64,000 bases of DNA from Xenorhabdus cabanillasii (GCF_003386665.1 NZ_QTUB01000001.1:4030001-4094000); one strand, 5' to 3'; shown: positions 33,515 through 47,872, counted from the first letter of the stretch. A program made the numbers and translations. The notes: generated by a model from the letters alone, not told the origin.

Positions 33515-33530
33515 TGCGAGAGCGATCACG
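33515..33530. promoter_or_regulatory. Possible CRP site upstream of sdaC
   Basis: TGCGA-N6-TCACG matches the CRP consensus TGTGA-N6-TCACA at 8 of 10 positions. sdaC is CRP-activated in E. coli. The site lies about 290 bp before the ATG, implying a long leader or a second promoter, so this is tentative. Confidence 0.4.
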
Positions 33531-33816
33531 GTACATTTTACTAAAAATAATTATATTCCCCCTACCAAAATTCTGTGATTAAGCTTTTTTGATTTAAGCA
33601 TCAAGAAATAGAACTAAACTGGATCTCGAATCCTCTGCTTAAGATGACCATATTTTAGGCAATATTATTAGTATAGAAATAAAAGTGTTTAAATAAACAT
33701 CAGAACAATATCTGACAATTTATTATTCATATAACGAATCCAGCTCGCGCATTTTATTAATGTGCGGGTTTAGCAATTTTTAAATTTTACTTTACCGCGT
33801 TATTTCGGAGATATTT

Positions 33817-35121
33817 ATGGACACATCTCAAACAGGTTCAATCGCATCCTCTGCTTTCAGCAAAAGCGATTATTCTACCTGGCGTAAATCAGACACTGTA
33901 TGGATGTTGGGATTATATGGTACAGCCATTGGCGCTGGCGTTCTGTTTCTTCCCATAAACGCCGGTATTGGTGGGTTAATACCACTTATCATCATGGCAC
34001 TGCTTGCACTTCCGATGACATTCTTTGCTCACCGCGGAATGTGTCGTTTTGTCCTGTCCGGCAAAAATAGCGGCGAAGATATCACTGGCGTGGTAGAAGA
34101 ACATTTCGGTAAAGTTGCAGGTTTTTTAATCACTATTCTGTACTTCTTTGCAATTTACCCTATCCTGCTGGTTTATAGTGTTGCAATAACCAATACGGTA
34201 GAAAGTTTTATTATCCACCAGCTACATATGGATGCCCCACCTCGTGCACTGCTGGCACTGTTATTAATCCTGGGCGTTATGAGCATTATTCGTTTCGGTG
34301 AACAAACGATTGTCAAAGCAATGAGTGTCCTGGTATTCCCATTTGTCGCCGTTTTGATGCTTCTGGCTCTGTATCTGATCCCTCACTGGAACACGACTAT
34401 CTTTGATACTTTATCGCTGGAAAATACCGTATCCTCAACCAATAGTCATGGTCTGCTGTTCACCCTGTGGTTGGCGATCCCAGTAATGGTTTTCTCTTTC
34501 AATCATTCCCCGATTATCTCTGCATTTGCTGTGGCAAAACGTGAAGAGTACGGTGAAAATGCGGAGAAAAAATGTTCACGCATTCTGGGCTATGCTCACA
34601 TCATGATGGTACTGACAGTCATGTTCTTCGTCTTCAGTTGCGTACTAAGCCTGTCACCGGAAAATCTGGCGGAAGCTAAAGCACAGAACATTACTATTCT
34701 GTCTTATCTGGCTAACCATTTTAATGCACCAGTTATTGAATACATTGCACCATTCATTGCCTTCATCGCAATTACCAAGTCATTCCTTGGTCACTATCTG
34801 GGTGCCCGTGAAGGTTTTAATGGCATCATTAACAAGGCACTGAGCACACAAGGAAAAACAATTCAGCACAAGACGCTGAATCGTATCACCAGTTTGTTCA
34901 TGCTAATCAGTGCCTGGATTATTGCAACACTTAACCCTAGTATTCTGAACATCATTGAATCTCTGGGCGGGCCAATCATTGCCATGATCCTGTTCATCAT
35001 GCCAATGTATGCTATTTATAAGGTTCCGGCTATGCGCAAATATGCAGGCAAACCAAGCAATATCTTTGTTATTGTTACAGGGTCAATCGCTATTTCAGCA
35101 GCCGTTTACTCTGTGATGTAA
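33817..35121 (+). CDS. sdaC: Serine transporter SdaC (HAAAP family)
   Basis: An inner-membrane proton-coupled L-serine importer. It has 434 residues (429 in E. coli) and is very similar throughout. Eleven hydrophobic spans are visible. The family start TVWMLGLYGTAIGAGVLFLP, the loop VAKREEYGENAEKKCSRILG, and SFLGHYLGAREGFNG are conserved. GGAG (CGGAGATATTT) precedes ATG 33817. In E. coli sdaC is followed by sdaB, but here it stands alone with a terminator behind it. A supply of serine for catabolism fits the anaerobic pyruvate enzymes elsewhere in the window, but that link is only inferred. Confidence 0.93.
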   Translation: MDTSQTGSIASSAFSKSDYSTWRKSDTVWMLGLYGTAIGAGVLFLPINAGIGGLIPLIIMALLALPMTFFAHRGMCRFVLSGKNSGEDITGVVEEHFGKVAGFLITILYFFAIYPILLVYSVAITNTVESFIIHQLHMDAPPRALLALLLILGVMSIIRFGEQTIVKAMSVLVFPFVAVLMLLALYLIPHWNTTIFDTLSLENTVSSTNSHGLLFTLWLAIPVMVFSFNHSPIISAFAVAKREEYGENAEKKCSRILGYAHIMMVLTVMFFVFSCVLSLSPENLAEAKAQNITILSYLANHFNAPVIEYIAPFIAFIAITKSFLGHYLGAREGFNGIINKALSTQGKTIQHKTLNRITSLFMLISAWIIATLNPSILNIIESLGGPIIAMILFIMPMYAIYKVPAMRKYAGKPSNIFVIVTGSIAISAAVYSVM

Positions 35122-35162
35122 TGAATATATCAGGCAGCTTTCTACAGTCACTGCCCTGAAAT

Positions 35163-35200
35163 AAATGCCAGCTACGATTAAAGGTGACTGGCATTTTTTT
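35163..35200 (+). terminator. Rho-independent terminator of sdaC
   Basis: AAATGCCAG pairs with CTGGCATTT (9 bp, 16-nt loop), followed by a long T tract, 41 bp after the sdaC stop. The neighbouring gene dacC is convergent. Confidence 0.88.
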
Positions 35201-35246
35201 AACTTCTGACTATTTTCAAATTATTATATTTTTACTTAATCATTCA

Positions 35247-36455
35247 CTAACTGAAAATTGAGTTAAACCAACCGCTGACGGTCAGTACAATAAAATCCCA
35301 AATGCGGCCAAAGAACCCTGTCTCCTCAACGGATTCTTTTACTACCAGCGGGCGTTGTTCAATGACCTTGCCATCCAGCATAAAATTAACCGTTCCTACA
35401 ACCTGATTTTTTGCCAATGGCGCTTCCAGTGGTGTCTGATTCAGTGTAAAACTTGCTTTCAAATTACCCGACTGCCCACGCAAAACCGTAACTGCCGCAT
35501 CTTTCTCTACCCCTAAAGCAACTTCTGGGCGAGTTCCATACCATACTTTTTCTGTTACTAGTACATCATCGGCCTTAAGCGGAGTACTGGTTTCATAAAA
35601 ACGGAAACCCCATGCCAGAAGCTTTTCACTGTCCACAAAACGAATTCGATCACTTGGAGCACCCAGAACAACTGAGATTAAACGCATTGGGCCTTCTGTA
35701 GCAGAGGCAACAAGATTATATCCTGCTCCGCTGGTATGACCTGTCTTTATACCATCCACACTCATGTTTTGATTCCACAACAAACGGTTGCGGTTAGGCT
35801 GACGGATTTTGTTGAAAGTGAATTCTTTTTCTTTATTTAGTGCATATTCTTCTGGAACATCACGGATCATTGCCTGACCCAAAAGTGCCATATCACGAGC
35901 AGTGCTATACTGCCCGGCGGCATCTAAACCATGAACAGTCTTGAAATGAGTATTTGTCAGACCTAGCGATTGGGAGTATTTATTCATTAAATCAACAAAA
36001 GCATCCTGACTACCTGCAACATAATCTGCAAGAGCAATGCTGGCATCATTACCAGACTGGATAACAATACCACGATTTAAATCAATGACTTTGACTCTAT
36101 CTCCGGGTTTTAAAAACATCAGGGATGACCCTTTAAGTACCGGATTACCTGTCGCCCAGGCATCTTTTCCGACAGTGACCAAATCCTCTTGGGAAACTTT
36201 GCCAGCTTTCATCGCCTGCCCAATCACATAGCTGGTCATCATCTTTGTCAGACTCGCAGGATCCAAACGCTCATCAGGGTTATTTGATGCCAGAATTTTT
36301 CCACTGGCATAGTCCATCAAAATATAAGCTTTAGCATCAATCTCTGGCGCAGCCGGTTCATTTATCGCGTATAAGTTGGTACTTGCCAGCCAAAAAACAC
36401 TTAGCCCTATCGTAAAAGACTTTATTATCTTTATCTGACCTCTTTTTTTCATCAT
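35247..36455 (-). CDS. dacC: D-alanyl-D-alanine carboxypeptidase (PBP6, DacC)
   Basis: A class C low-molecular-weight penicillin-binding protein removing the terminal D-Ala of peptidoglycan pentapeptides. The ATG at 36455 has AAGAAGG upstream and gives 402 residues (400 in E. coli). The signal peptide ends ...WLASTNLYA before [10 protein letters not shown]. The active-site SxxK is in DPASLTKMM, the SxN in [10 protein letters not shown] and the KTG in [11 protein letters not shown]. The PBP5-like C-terminal domain and a final amphipathic helix ([20 protein letters not shown]) anchor it to the periplasmic face. An upstream GTG/ATG start at 36482 adds nine basic residues and is less likely. Confidence 0.93.
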   Translation of the reverse strand: MMKKRGQIKIIKSFTIGLSVFWLASTNLYAINEPAAPEIDAKAYILMDYASGKILASNNPDERLDPASLTKMMTSYVIGQAMKAGKVSQEDLVTVGKDAWATGNPVLKGSSLMFLKPGDRVKVIDLNRGIVIQSGNDASIALADYVAGSQDAFVDLMNKYSQSLGLTNTHFKTVHGLDAAGQYSTARDMALLGQAMIRDVPEEYALNKEKEFTFNKIRQPNRNRLLWNQNMSVDGIKTGHTSGAGYNLVASATEGPMRLISVVLGAPSDRIRFVDSEKLLAWGFRFYETSTPLKADDVLVTEKVWYGTRPEVALGVEKDAAVTVLRGQSGNLKASFTLNQTPLEAPLAKNQVVGTVNFMLDGKVIEQRPLVVKESVEETGFFGRIWDFIVLTVSGWFNSIFS

Positions 36456-36616
36456 CGCTCGCCTTCTTTCTCTGACAGCCAAAATACAAAACCTCTATTA
36501 ATATAGGATGTTATGAGATAAGACTCCAACCCAATAACGTAAAGATTTTCCTGTCATTCACATGCATTTATTGTCATATTATCGATAATTCAGAACAACC
36601 TGATATTAAGGAGAAA

Positions 36617-37240
36617 ATGGTGCTGACAGTCTGGGGACGTAAGAATTCATCGAATGTAAAAAAGGTTCTTTGGTGTCTGGAAGAATTAAAGATCCCATAT
36701 CAGCAAATTGATGTTGGTGGAAAATTTGGCAAACTTGATGATCCAAAATATTTACACATGAACCCTAATGGCGTTATTCCATGTTTACAGGACGATGATT
36801 TTATCCTGTGGGAATCAAATGTGATTGTCCGTTACATTGCGGAAAAATTTGGCAAAGATACTCTTTACCCAACTGATATTAAAGAAAAATATAATGTCGA
36901 AAAATGGATGGATTGGATAGGCTGTAATCTCTTTCCTCCAATCAAGCAGCTTATGATAAACCTTGTCAGAACTCCGGCAGCGCAACGCGATCAAAAAATC
37001 ATCTCTCAGACATTAGCAGAGATAGAAAAACTGCTGAAAATTACTGATGAAACATTGAGCAAACAAACTTATCTTTCTGGTGATAAATTTGGCATGGCCG
37101 ACATCGCCCTTGCTCCCTTTGTCTACCTATGGATTAATATCGTGACAGAACATCAATCGCTGCCAAACTTAGAACGCTGGTATCAATTAATGACTAAAAG
37201 ACCAGCGTTCCAAAAAATCGTTATGATTGAAATAAGCTAA
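36617..37240 (+). CDS. gstB: Glutathione S-transferase GstB
   Basis: A cytosolic glutathione transferase, 207 residues (208 in E. coli GstB/YliJ). The thioredoxin-like N-terminal domain starts VWGRKNSSNVKKVLW, with NPNGVIPCL and the glutathione-binding ESNVIVRYIAEKFG. The helical C-terminal domain contains GDKFGMADIALAPFVY. AAGGAG is close to ATG 36617 and better spaced for the GTG at 36620, so the true start may be one codon later. In E. coli gstB is also next to dacC. E. coli GstB acts on bromoacetate-like and nitroaromatic compounds; the substrate here is unknown. Confidence 0.9.
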   Translation: MVLTVWGRKNSSNVKKVLWCLEELKIPYQQIDVGGKFGKLDDPKYLHMNPNGVIPCLQDDDFILWESNVIVRYIAEKFGKDTLYPTDIKEKYNVEKWMDWIGCNLFPPIKQLMINLVRTPAAQRDQKIISQTLAEIEKLLKITDETLSKQTYLSGDKFGMADIALAPFVYLWINIVTEHQSLPNLERWYQLMTKRPAFQKIVMIEIS

Positions 37241-38092
37241 TTACAGGCTCATCGGCATTCTGCCGGGATCTGGATATTGATATTCGAACCCCAGTTCCCG
37301 GCAAATGCGGCTTCCATCAACCGTTTTACATTTCCCTGTGTGATTTTCCATTTCCTCATCTTCCGGTTGTAAAAATTCTGGCGGGGTCAAATTAAGCTGA
37401 CGGCAGGCTTGTGAGTAAAACTCCGATCTTTTCGGATGTTCCGGAGCACACAAGTTATAGATACTGCCTCCTTCAGAACGCTGAATAAGGAGTTTAATAG
37501 CAGAGATAGCATCATCCTGATGAACTAAATTTACTGCGTTTTCTCCCCCAACAATCGCTTTCTGCCCTGCCAGAAAACGTCCTGCATGGCGACCGCTGCC
37601 TACCAATCCCGCCAAACGCAGGATATCAACAGATGTATTGGGTAATTGATGCAGCCAGTTTTCCAGCTCAACCAATGCTCTGGCAGATTGAGTTTCAGGA
37701 AACAATGGTGCATCTTCATTGAGATGGCCGACAGAAGAGCCATAAACAGAAGTTGAACTGGTAAAAATAATATGAGGGACAGAATACGAGAGCGCAGTAT
37801 CAACAAGTAACTGTATTGCTCTGACATACTCTGCCCCACCTCCTGCAACTCTGCTGACAGGCAATGTCAAAACCAATACATCAACTGACATAAGTTGTTC
37901 AAGCTCATCGGGTGTACAGATGATTTCAGGGGTCAAATTCAATAAATGACAGTCAACTCCACACATACAGGCTGCTTCAACACCATCCGGGGTTGTTTTG
38001 CTACCGACTACCTGTATACCGCTCCCCCGCAAAGCTTGTGCCAATGGCATTCCCAACCATCCCAGGCCAATAATTGAAACCTTTTTCACCAT
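37241..38092 (-). CDS. yeeZ: NAD(P)-binding SDR-type protein YeeZ
   Basis: An atypical short-chain dehydrogenase with a Rossmann fold. The start at ATG 38092 has GGGGAG upstream and gives 283 residues (274 in E. coli). The dinucleotide-binding motif is IIGLGWLGMPLA. Later conserved parts are VVGSKTTPDGVEAA, IIFTSSTSVYG, DILRLAGLVGSGRHAGRF, VNLVHQDDAI and the C-terminal GSRICRELGFEYQYPDP. Its function is not established. As in E. coli it lies divergent from the his operon. The stop is directly at the end of gstB (convergent, no gap). Confidence 0.92.
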   Translation of the reverse strand: MVKKVSIIGLGWLGMPLAQALRGSGIQVVGSKTTPDGVEAACMCGVDCHLLNLTPEIICTPDELEQLMSVDVLVLTLPVSRVAGGGAEYVRAIQLLVDTALSYSVPHIIFTSSTSVYGSSVGHLNEDAPLFPETQSARALVELENWLHQLPNTSVDILRLAGLVGSGRHAGRFLAGQKAIVGGENAVNLVHQDDAISAIKLLIQRSEGGSIYNLCAPEHPKRSEFYSQACRQLNLTPPEFLQPEDEEMENHTGKCKTVDGSRICRELGFEYQYPDPGRMPMSL

Positions 38093-38474
38093 GATTCTCC
38101 CCAGCACATATGATTTTGATTATTGAAGCAAATTACGCCTGTAAAGGATATCAACCGCTCACTTTCCTAAAGAGGATAAAACATTATTTTCATATAAAAC
38201 AAAACGTTAATAGCGAAAAATAACTTTTTTAAAAAAAGGGTTGCTTTTCATACACCGGATCAGATAGGTTAAATGGCACGCAATCAATTTCTTATGTCTG
38301 CTAGCCTATAGCAAACATATATACAAAGTTAAGCATAAAGTTTTCCTGAAGTCACAAAGTAGACCAGACATAAGTAGCGCTAAAACATGCCATTGCCTGC
38401 AAAGCCGTGACTTGGAAGATGACAAATATACGCTCAAATTATTAATCACGTATTCGACAGAGAGCACACATATT
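38093..38474. other. yeeZ-his divergent intergenic region
   Basis: A 382-bp AT-rich promoter region for yeeZ (leftward) and for the his operon (rightward). No small ORF other than hisL was found. The his promoter must lie shortly before 38475, but I cannot place its boxes with confidence. Confidence 0.55.
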
Positions 38475-38522
38475 ATGAATCGTATTCAATTTAACCATCA
38501 CCACCACCATCATCCTGATTAG
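38475..38522 (+). CDS. hisL: his operon leader peptide HisL
   Basis: A 15-residue leader, MNRIQFNHHHHHHPD, with six consecutive histidine codons (CAT/CAC). E. coli has MTRVQFKHHHHHHHPD with seven. Ribosome stalling at these codons when charged tRNA-His is scarce prevents formation of the downstream attenuator. It was too short for automatic ORF finding and was read directly from the sequence. Confidence 0.97.
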   Translation: MNRIQFNHHHHHHPD

Positions 38523-38583
38523 TCTTTCAGGCTGTTGTGTGCTGGAAGACGTTTAATAACTCTTCCGGTGGTGTGAATACGAT

Positions 38584-38617
38584 AAAAAACCCTCGGAAGA
38601 TTTTCCGGGGGTTTTTT
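38584..38617 (+). terminator. his attenuator terminator
   Basis: ACCCTCGGAA (38589-38598) pairs with TTCCGGGGGT (38603-38612), 10 bp with one G-U pair and a 4-nt loop, flanked by A and T tracts. Located 61 bp after hisL, it is the transcription attenuator. Upstream segments (CTTCCGGTGG around 38554) can pair with parts of it to form the antiterminator. Confidence 0.92.
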
Positions 38618-38800
38618 ATGCCCAACAGATTCCGAGTTACCTAAATTTCAAGTTTTCAAATTATATCGTGGTAAAACGTAGCAACAACCAAGCATCGCCA
38701 GTGCTAAGAGCCATGAACACAAGCGTCATAAGCCCCAAGAAACAACTTGAAACGACAGAGAATATTCTGATTTATATATTGATTATAGGGTAGACATAAC

Positions 38801-39700
38801 ATGTTAGATAAAACTCGATTACGGATAGCTATGCAGAAATCAGGACGCTTGAGTGATGACTCCCAGGCATTACTGACGCGCTGTGGCATCAAAATCAATT
38901 TACAGCAACAACGCCTGATCGCATTCGCAGAAAATATGCCCATTGATATCCTGCGTGTCCGTGATGATGATATTCCTGGTCTTGTAATGGATGGTGTTGT
39001 CGATTTAGGTATTGTTGGTGAAAATGTACTCGAAGAAGAACTGCTTAGCCGTCTCGCACAGGGAGATAGCCCACAATATACCACACTGCGCCGCCTTGAT
39101 TTTGGTAGTTGCCGCCTCTCTCTCGCCGCCCCTTTTGATTATGACTATACTGGCGCAGAATGTTTACAAAACTCTCGTATCGCAACCTCTTACCCACACC
39201 TATTAAAACGCTATCTGGATCAAAAAGGCGTTCAATTCAAACCCTGTCTTCTCAATGGCTCTGTCGAAGTCGCTCCCCGGGCAGGATTGGCCGATGCCAT
39301 CTGTGATTTGATATCAACTGGTGCAACATTAGAAGCAAACGGTCTGCGGGAAGTTGAAGTTATCTATCGTTCAAAAGCCTGTCTGATCCAGCGTGATGGT
39401 GAAATGCCAGAAACAAAACAACAATTAATTAATAAGTTAATGATCCGCATTCAAGGTGTAATTCAGGCTCGTGAGTCCAAATACATCATGCTACATGCTC
39501 CAAGTGACAAGTTAGAAGAAATTATCTCATTACTGCCGGGCGCAGAACGCCCAACCATTTTGCCTCTGGCCGGAGCTCAAAATCGCGTCGCCATGCACAT
39601 GGTCAGCAGTGAAACTCTATTCTGGGAAACGATGGAAAAACTCAAGACACTGGGTGCCAGTTCCATTCTTGTTTTGCCCATTGAAAAGATGATGGAGTAA
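38801..39700 (+). CDS. hisG: ATP phosphoribosyltransferase HisG
   Basis: First enzyme of histidine synthesis: condenses ATP with PRPP, feedback-inhibited by histidine. It has 299 residues, as in E. coli, the long HisG form with a C-terminal ACT-like regulatory domain. Conserved parts are [19 protein letters not shown], the [13 protein letters not shown] region, [18 protein letters not shown] (PRPP binding) and the C-terminal [11 protein letters not shown]. First structural gene after the attenuator. Confidence 0.97.
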   Translation: MLDKTRLRIAMQKSGRLSDDSQALLTRCGIKINLQQQRLIAFAENMPIDILRVRDDDIPGLVMDGVVDLGIVGENVLEEELLSRLAQGDSPQYTTLRRLDFGSCRLSLAAPFDYDYTGAECLQNSRIATSYPHLLKRYLDQKGVQFKPCLLNGSVEVAPRAGLADAICDLISTGATLEANGLREVEVIYRSKACLIQRDGEMPETKQQLINKLMIRIQGVIQARESKYIMLHAPSDKLEEIISLLPGAERPTILPLAGAQNRVAMHMVSSETLFWETMEKLKTLGASSILVLPIEKMME

Positions 39701-39705
39701 TCCTG

Positions 39706-41079
39706 ATGAGTGCTAATCTTAATATAACTTTGAGTAATGCCTCTGATTTTAACACCATCATTCGCTGGCAAGAGTGTACACCGGAACAGCAACAAATACT
39801 GCTGACCCGCCCTGCTGTTGCCGCATCTGAAGATGTTGCCCGTACGGTAAAACAGATCCTGGAAACCGTCAAAGAGCGTGGAGATGAAGTATTACGGGAG
39901 CTTAGTCAACATTTGGATAATACCGCAGTTAATACCATCCAAATTTCTGTAGATGAAATTAGCGCCGCAACCAAACGCCTGGCACCAGAAATCAAGCAAG
40001 CTATGCAACAGGCCATGAACAATATCCGCCTGTTTCATGAAGCACAAAAACCAACAGTGGTTGAAGTAGAAACTATACCCGGTGTGTACTGCCGACAAAT
40101 TACACGACCGATTGATTCAGTAGGGCTATACATCCCCGGAGGTTCCGCGCCATTACCTTCCACTGTGCTAATGCTCGGAACACCCGCCAGTATCGCAGGA
40201 TGCCGTAAGGTAATTTTATGCTCTCCACCACCAATTGCTGATGAAATACTCTATGCTGCCCAATTATGCGGTATCAGCGAAATATTTCAGATTGGTGGTG
40301 CTCAAGCCATTGCAGCAATGGCATTTGGTACAGAATCCATCCCTAAAGTGGATAAAATTTTTGGCCCAGGTAGCGCATGGGTCACCGAAGCCAAACGACA
40401 AGTAAGCCAACGCTTTGATGGTGCAACCATTGATATGCCCGCCGGCCCCTCAGAAGTACTGGTAATTGCAGACAATAGCGCTAATCCCACATTTACAGCA
40501 GCAGACCTACTTTCACAAGCAGAACATGGCCCAGATTCCCAAGTCATATTGGTCACACCTGACGAAAATTATGCCAAACAGGTCATTCGTGAAATTGAGA
40601 AACAACTTATTACTCTGCCACGTCAACAAATCGCTATTCAGGCCTTACAATCCAGCCGTATCATTGTCACTGCTAATATTGACCAATGTGTGACAATCAG
40701 TAACCAATATGGCCCTGAGCATTTGATCATCCAAACGCGGCAACCAGAACAGCTTGTAGACAAAATCACCAGCGCTGGCTCCATTTTCCTTGGCGACTGG
40801 TCGCCTGAATCTGCGGGAGATTATGCTTCCGGTACAAATCACGTATTACCAACTTACGGTTATACCTCAACCTATTCAAGCCTCGGTTTGGCTGATTTCC
40901 TGAAAAGAATGACCATTCAGAAACTCACACCACAAGGTTTAAAAAAACTTGCACCAACTATAGAAACACTGGCACAGGCAGAACAACTCACTGCACACAA
41001 GAATGCGGTTACATTACGCATAGCGGCCCTGAACAGTACAGATAATACAGACAACACCGACACACAGCCCAAAGCTTAA
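39706..41079 (+). CDS. hisD: Histidinol dehydrogenase HisD
   Basis: Oxidises histidinol to histidine in two NAD-dependent steps, zinc-dependent. At 457 residues it is about 23 longer than E. coli (434). It has an extra 13 or so residues at the N-terminus ([13 protein letters not shown] before DFNTIIRW) and a C-terminal tail with a TDNTDNTDT repeat. The zinc- and substrate-binding core is intact: [36 protein letters not shown] and [18 protein letters not shown]. It starts 5 bp after hisG. Confidence 0.96.
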   Translation: MSANLNITLSNASDFNTIIRWQECTPEQQQILLTRPAVAASEDVARTVKQILETVKERGDEVLRELSQHLDNTAVNTIQISVDEISAATKRLAPEIKQAMQQAMNNIRLFHEAQKPTVVEVETIPGVYCRQITRPIDSVGLYIPGGSAPLPSTVLMLGTPASIAGCRKVILCSPPPIADEILYAAQLCGISEIFQIGGAQAIAAMAFGTESIPKVDKIFGPGSAWVTEAKRQVSQRFDGATIDMPAGPSEVLVIADNSANPTFTAADLLSQAEHGPDSQVILVTPDENYAKQVIREIEKQLITLPRQQIAIQALQSSRIIVTANIDQCVTISNQYGPEHLIIQTRQPEQLVDKITSAGSIFLGDWSPESAGDYASGTNHVLPTYGYTSTYSSLGLADFLKRMTIQKLTPQGLKKLAPTIETLAQAEQLTAHKNAVTLRIAALNSTDNTDNTDTQPKA

Positions 41080-43259
<2,180 letters not shown>

Positions 43260-43265
43260 GAGAAA

Positions 43266-45355
<2,090 letters not shown>

Positions 45356-45362
<7 letters not shown>

Positions 45363-45991
45363 CGATACCGCCACTAACACAACACGAAATCGAAAAATTA
45401 AACTGGGAAAAAGTCGATAACCTCATACCCGTTATCGTACAACATGCAGTGTCTGGCACAGTGTTGATGATGGGTTACATGGATCAGGAAGCACTGAATG
45501 TAACGCTAAATTCAGGCAAAGTTACCTTTTTCTCACGCACTAAACAACGGTTATGGACTAAAGGAGAAAGCTCCGGCAATTTTCTGGAATTAGTTGAAAT
45601 TCACTCTGACTGTGATAACGATACTCTCCTTATCCTTGCCAGTCCTATCGGCCCAACCTGCCATAAAGGCACTGAAAGCTGTTTTGCTTCCGCACAAACA
45701 GAATGGAGTTTTCTTTACCAACTGGAACAGTTAATAGCAAGTCGAAAAAATTCGTCCCCGGATAGCTCCTATACTGCCCGCCTGTATGCCAGTGGGACAA
45801 AACGCATTGCGCAAAAAGTGGGAGAAGAAGGTGTAGAAACTGCATTAGCAGCAACCGTTAATGATAAAGAAGAGCTCACCAATGAAGCTGCGGATTTGAT
45901 TTATCATCTGTTAGTGTTACTACAAGATCAAGATTTGGATCTCAGTTGTGTCATTCGCCAATTGCAAAAAAGGCATTCAATTAAGGAATAA
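45356..45991 (+). CDS. hisI: Bifunctional phosphoribosyl-AMP cyclohydrolase / phosphoribosyl-ATP pyrophosphatase HisI
   Basis: The second and third steps of histidine synthesis in one protein. It has 211 residues (203 in E. coli). The N-terminal cyclohydrolase domain shows [13 protein letters not shown], the metal site [11 protein letters not shown] and [12 protein letters not shown]. The C-terminal MazG-like pyrophosphatase domain shows [20 protein letters not shown] and GVETALAA, with [17 protein letters not shown]. It is last in the his operon; a stem-loop follows. Confidence 0.97.
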
Positions 45992-46029
45992 CTTTTAAGG
46001 AATAGTTTTCTGAACAGGAATAAAAGTTC

Positions 46030-46080
46030 AAAAAAACCGCCACTTCGTTAATTTACCTTAATAAAACGAAATGGCTTTTT
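46030..46080 (+). terminator. Terminator of the his operon
   Basis: AAAAAACCGCCACTTCGTT can pair with AACGAAATGGC plus TTTTT, interrupted by one mismatch and a small bulge, with a loop of about 13 nt. It starts 39 bp after hisI and ends in a T tract. Convergent to the alcohol dehydrogenase. Confidence 0.7.
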
Positions 46081-46146
46081 GCTAAATCTTACCCTTACCA
46101 GATAAGATGCCAGAGTTTATGAAAAATTTAAAAATTTTATGAATCA

Positions 46147-47298
46147 CTACATTGCCTCTTCGAAAATAGCAACAATCTCTTCATGTGATGCCTGAATCGG
46201 ATTAGTGAAACCACAAGCATCTTTTAAGGCATTAGCTGACAATGTTGGGATATCTTCTGCTTTAACATTCAGCTCAGCTAATCCCGCCGGGATATTGACA
46301 TCTTTTGCCAGTCGGCTTATCTCTTGAATACAGACTTCCGCACCCTCTTGATCATCGACATTAGCAACATCGGCTCCCATCGTGGCAGCAATATCTTTCA
46401 AGCGAGATGCTGCGGCTTTGGCATTAAAGCGCTGTACATGAGGTAATAACACCGCATTACAGACACCATGTGGCAGATCATAGAAACCACCTAATTGATG
46501 CGCCATCGCGTGAACATAACCCAAAGAAGCATTGTTGAATGCCATACCCGCTAAGAATTGGGCATAAGCCATATTTTCACGCGCTTCTACATCACTGCCA
46601 TCTTCAACAGCACGACGCAAATGGCGGCTGATCATTGCTACCGCTTTCAACGCGCAGGCATCAGTGATCGGGTTAGCTGCTATAGATACATAGGCTTCAA
46701 TCGCATGAGTCAGTGCATCCATACCGGTCGCAGCCGTCAGTCCTTTTGGCATTCCAATCATCAATGCAGGATCATTAACTGATAAGATTGGGGTCACATT
46801 TTTGTCCACAATTGCCATTTTAATATGGCGATCTATATCTGTGATGATACAAAAACGCGTCATTTCGGAAGCTGTCCCTGCCGTAGTATTAATCGCTATC
46901 AGCGGCAATTGGGGCTTTGCAGAGCGATCAACACCTTCATAATCACGGATATCACCACCATTTGCGGCAACCAGCGCAATACCTTTCGCACAATCGTGTG
47001 GTGAACCACCACCCAGAGAAATTACAAAATCACAATCATGCTGACGCAGAATAGCCAGCCCTTGTTCGACATTGATTGTAGTTGGATTCGGATTCGTTCC
47101 ATCATAAACTGCACTTTTTATCCCTACATCGGCCAATAACCTCTGAACTTTCCCAACAACACCAATCTCGTTCAGCACACAGTCAGTGACAATCAAGGCC
47201 TGCTTATAACCATAAACTTTCACTAACTCAACGGCTTCATTCAAGCATCCCATACCGATTTTATTTACAGGCGGGATAAAAAAAGTTGATATTGCCAT
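46147..47298 (-). CDS. yiaY: Iron-containing alcohol dehydrogenase (YiaY/AdhB type)
   Basis: A group III, Fe-dependent, NAD-linked alcohol dehydrogenase of 383 residues (E. coli YiaY 382). Nucleotide-binding is seen in [16 protein letters not shown]. The [11 protein letters not shown] loop and the metal ligands (an Asp/His in [13 protein letters not shown] and histidines in [22 protein letters not shown]) are present. The true substrate is unknown. GGAG (TAAGGAGTTCC) lies just before the ATG. In E. coli this gene family is not located near his or gnd, so it is an insertion relative to that gene order. The group Photorhabdus/Xenorhabdus may keep it here, but I cannot confirm that. Confidence 0.9.
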   Translation of the reverse strand: MAISTFFIPPVNKIGMGCLNEAVELVKVYGYKQALIVTDCVLNEIGVVGKVQRLLADVGIKSAVYDGTNPNPTTINVEQGLAILRQHDCDFVISLGGGSPHDCAKGIALVAANGGDIRDYEGVDRSAKPQLPLIAINTTAGTASEMTRFCIITDIDRHIKMAIVDKNVTPILSVNDPALMIGMPKGLTAATGMDALTHAIEAYVSIAANPITDACALKAVAMISRHLRRAVEDGSDVEARENMAYAQFLAGMAFNNASLGYVHAMAHQLGGFYDLPHGVCNAVLLPHVQRFNAKAAASRLKDIAATMGADVANVDDQEGAEVCIQEISRLAKDVNIPAGLAELNVKAEDIPTLSANALKDACGFTNPIQASHEEIVAIFEEAM

Positions 47299-47635
47299 TA
47301 GGAACTCCTTATATTTTAATGAGGTATCTCAAATCCTGATGTACGAGAAGTGATTTATAATTTGTCACTTATCTGCATCAGTAATTTTGACTGATATCAA
47401 TAACCTCTAGTGTAGGATTAAAAAATAAACTGAAATTCACCAAACCTTAAAAAAATAAAATTTATTTTAAATGAGTCAAATACAGGATTAAACATTCAAG
47501 ACTCCACCGAAGGGCGCTCTGGTATCACCATGCCGGAGTTAGCCACATTTAGAATGCTCTCCAGTCAACCAGAAATAACTTAAATAAAATTTATATTTTG
47601 CTATAATTTAACCAGATGAAATAGGTGATTATTCT
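47299..47635. other. Intergenic region with a small GC-richer patch between direct repeats
   Basis: No intact gene. Two identical 13-bp copies of AAATAAAATTTAT (47453-47465 and 47582-47594) flank a 116-bp patch. Its core (about 47500-47570) is visibly richer in G and C than its surroundings. One plus-strand frame through it is open and ends at TAA 47581-47583, giving ...QDSTEGRSGITMPELATF... Its origin is unknown. Confidence 0.55.
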
Positions 47636-47761
47636 ATGAATAATATTTTTGTTTTGGTAATAATTGGGCTGGTGGTTATCTGCATTATTGTGATGCATCA
47701 CGCTTTTGATGCAAATATGGCTCACTGGCTGGTACAATTTGCTGAATGGTTGGTGAGATAG
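47636..47761 (+). CDS. Small single-span membrane protein, 41 residues
   Basis: ATG 47636 to TAG 47759-47761, preceded by AGGTGA at 8 bases, a good ribosome-binding site. The product begins MNNIFVLVIIGLVVICIIVM, a clear membrane segment. A short amphipathic region follows (HWLVQFAEWLVR) with Trp and Arg at its end. I do not recognise the family. Features in favour of a real gene are the ribosome-binding site, the coherent hydrophobic helix and the position alone between two genes. It is shorter than automatic ORF cut-offs. The gnd terminator lies just downstream. Small membrane peptides of this type are often regulators of larger membrane proteins, but no function can be assigned. Confidence 0.6.
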   Translation: MNNIFVLVIIGLVVICIIVMHHAFDANMAHWLVQFAEWLVR

Positions 47762-47803
47762 AGGTTACTTTCTTATAAATTGTTTATTAAAAAATTCTGC
47801 TAC

Positions 47804-47829
47804 AAAAAAGGTGCTGAAAACTCAGCACC
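47804..47829 (-). terminator. Rho-independent terminator of gnd
   Basis: Read on the minus strand, GGTGCTGA and TCAGCACC form a perfect 8-bp stem with a 4-nt loop, followed by TTTTTT, 43 bp past the gnd stop. Confidence 0.9.
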
Positions 47830-47872
47830 CCATCATTTTGAAAGTTAAATATTTATTATAGATATCTAACTA

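Larger units (their letters stand above)
32882..33816. other. 935-bp AT-rich region upstream of sdaC
   Basis: No supported gene. An inverted repeat near the start may end ybjG transcription. A CRP-like site is at 33515-33530. A weak hairpin (CTCGCGCA with TGTGCGGG, 33744-33768) precedes the sdaC ribosome-binding site. A 24-codon ATG frame at 33470 has no ribosome-binding site and is not called. The E. coli genes between ybjG and dacC are largely missing. Confidence 0.6.

Noticed and set aside
33470-33544. 24-codon ATG frame upstream of sdaC
   Set aside because: No ribosome-binding site, no recognisable composition, and it overlaps a possible CRP site.
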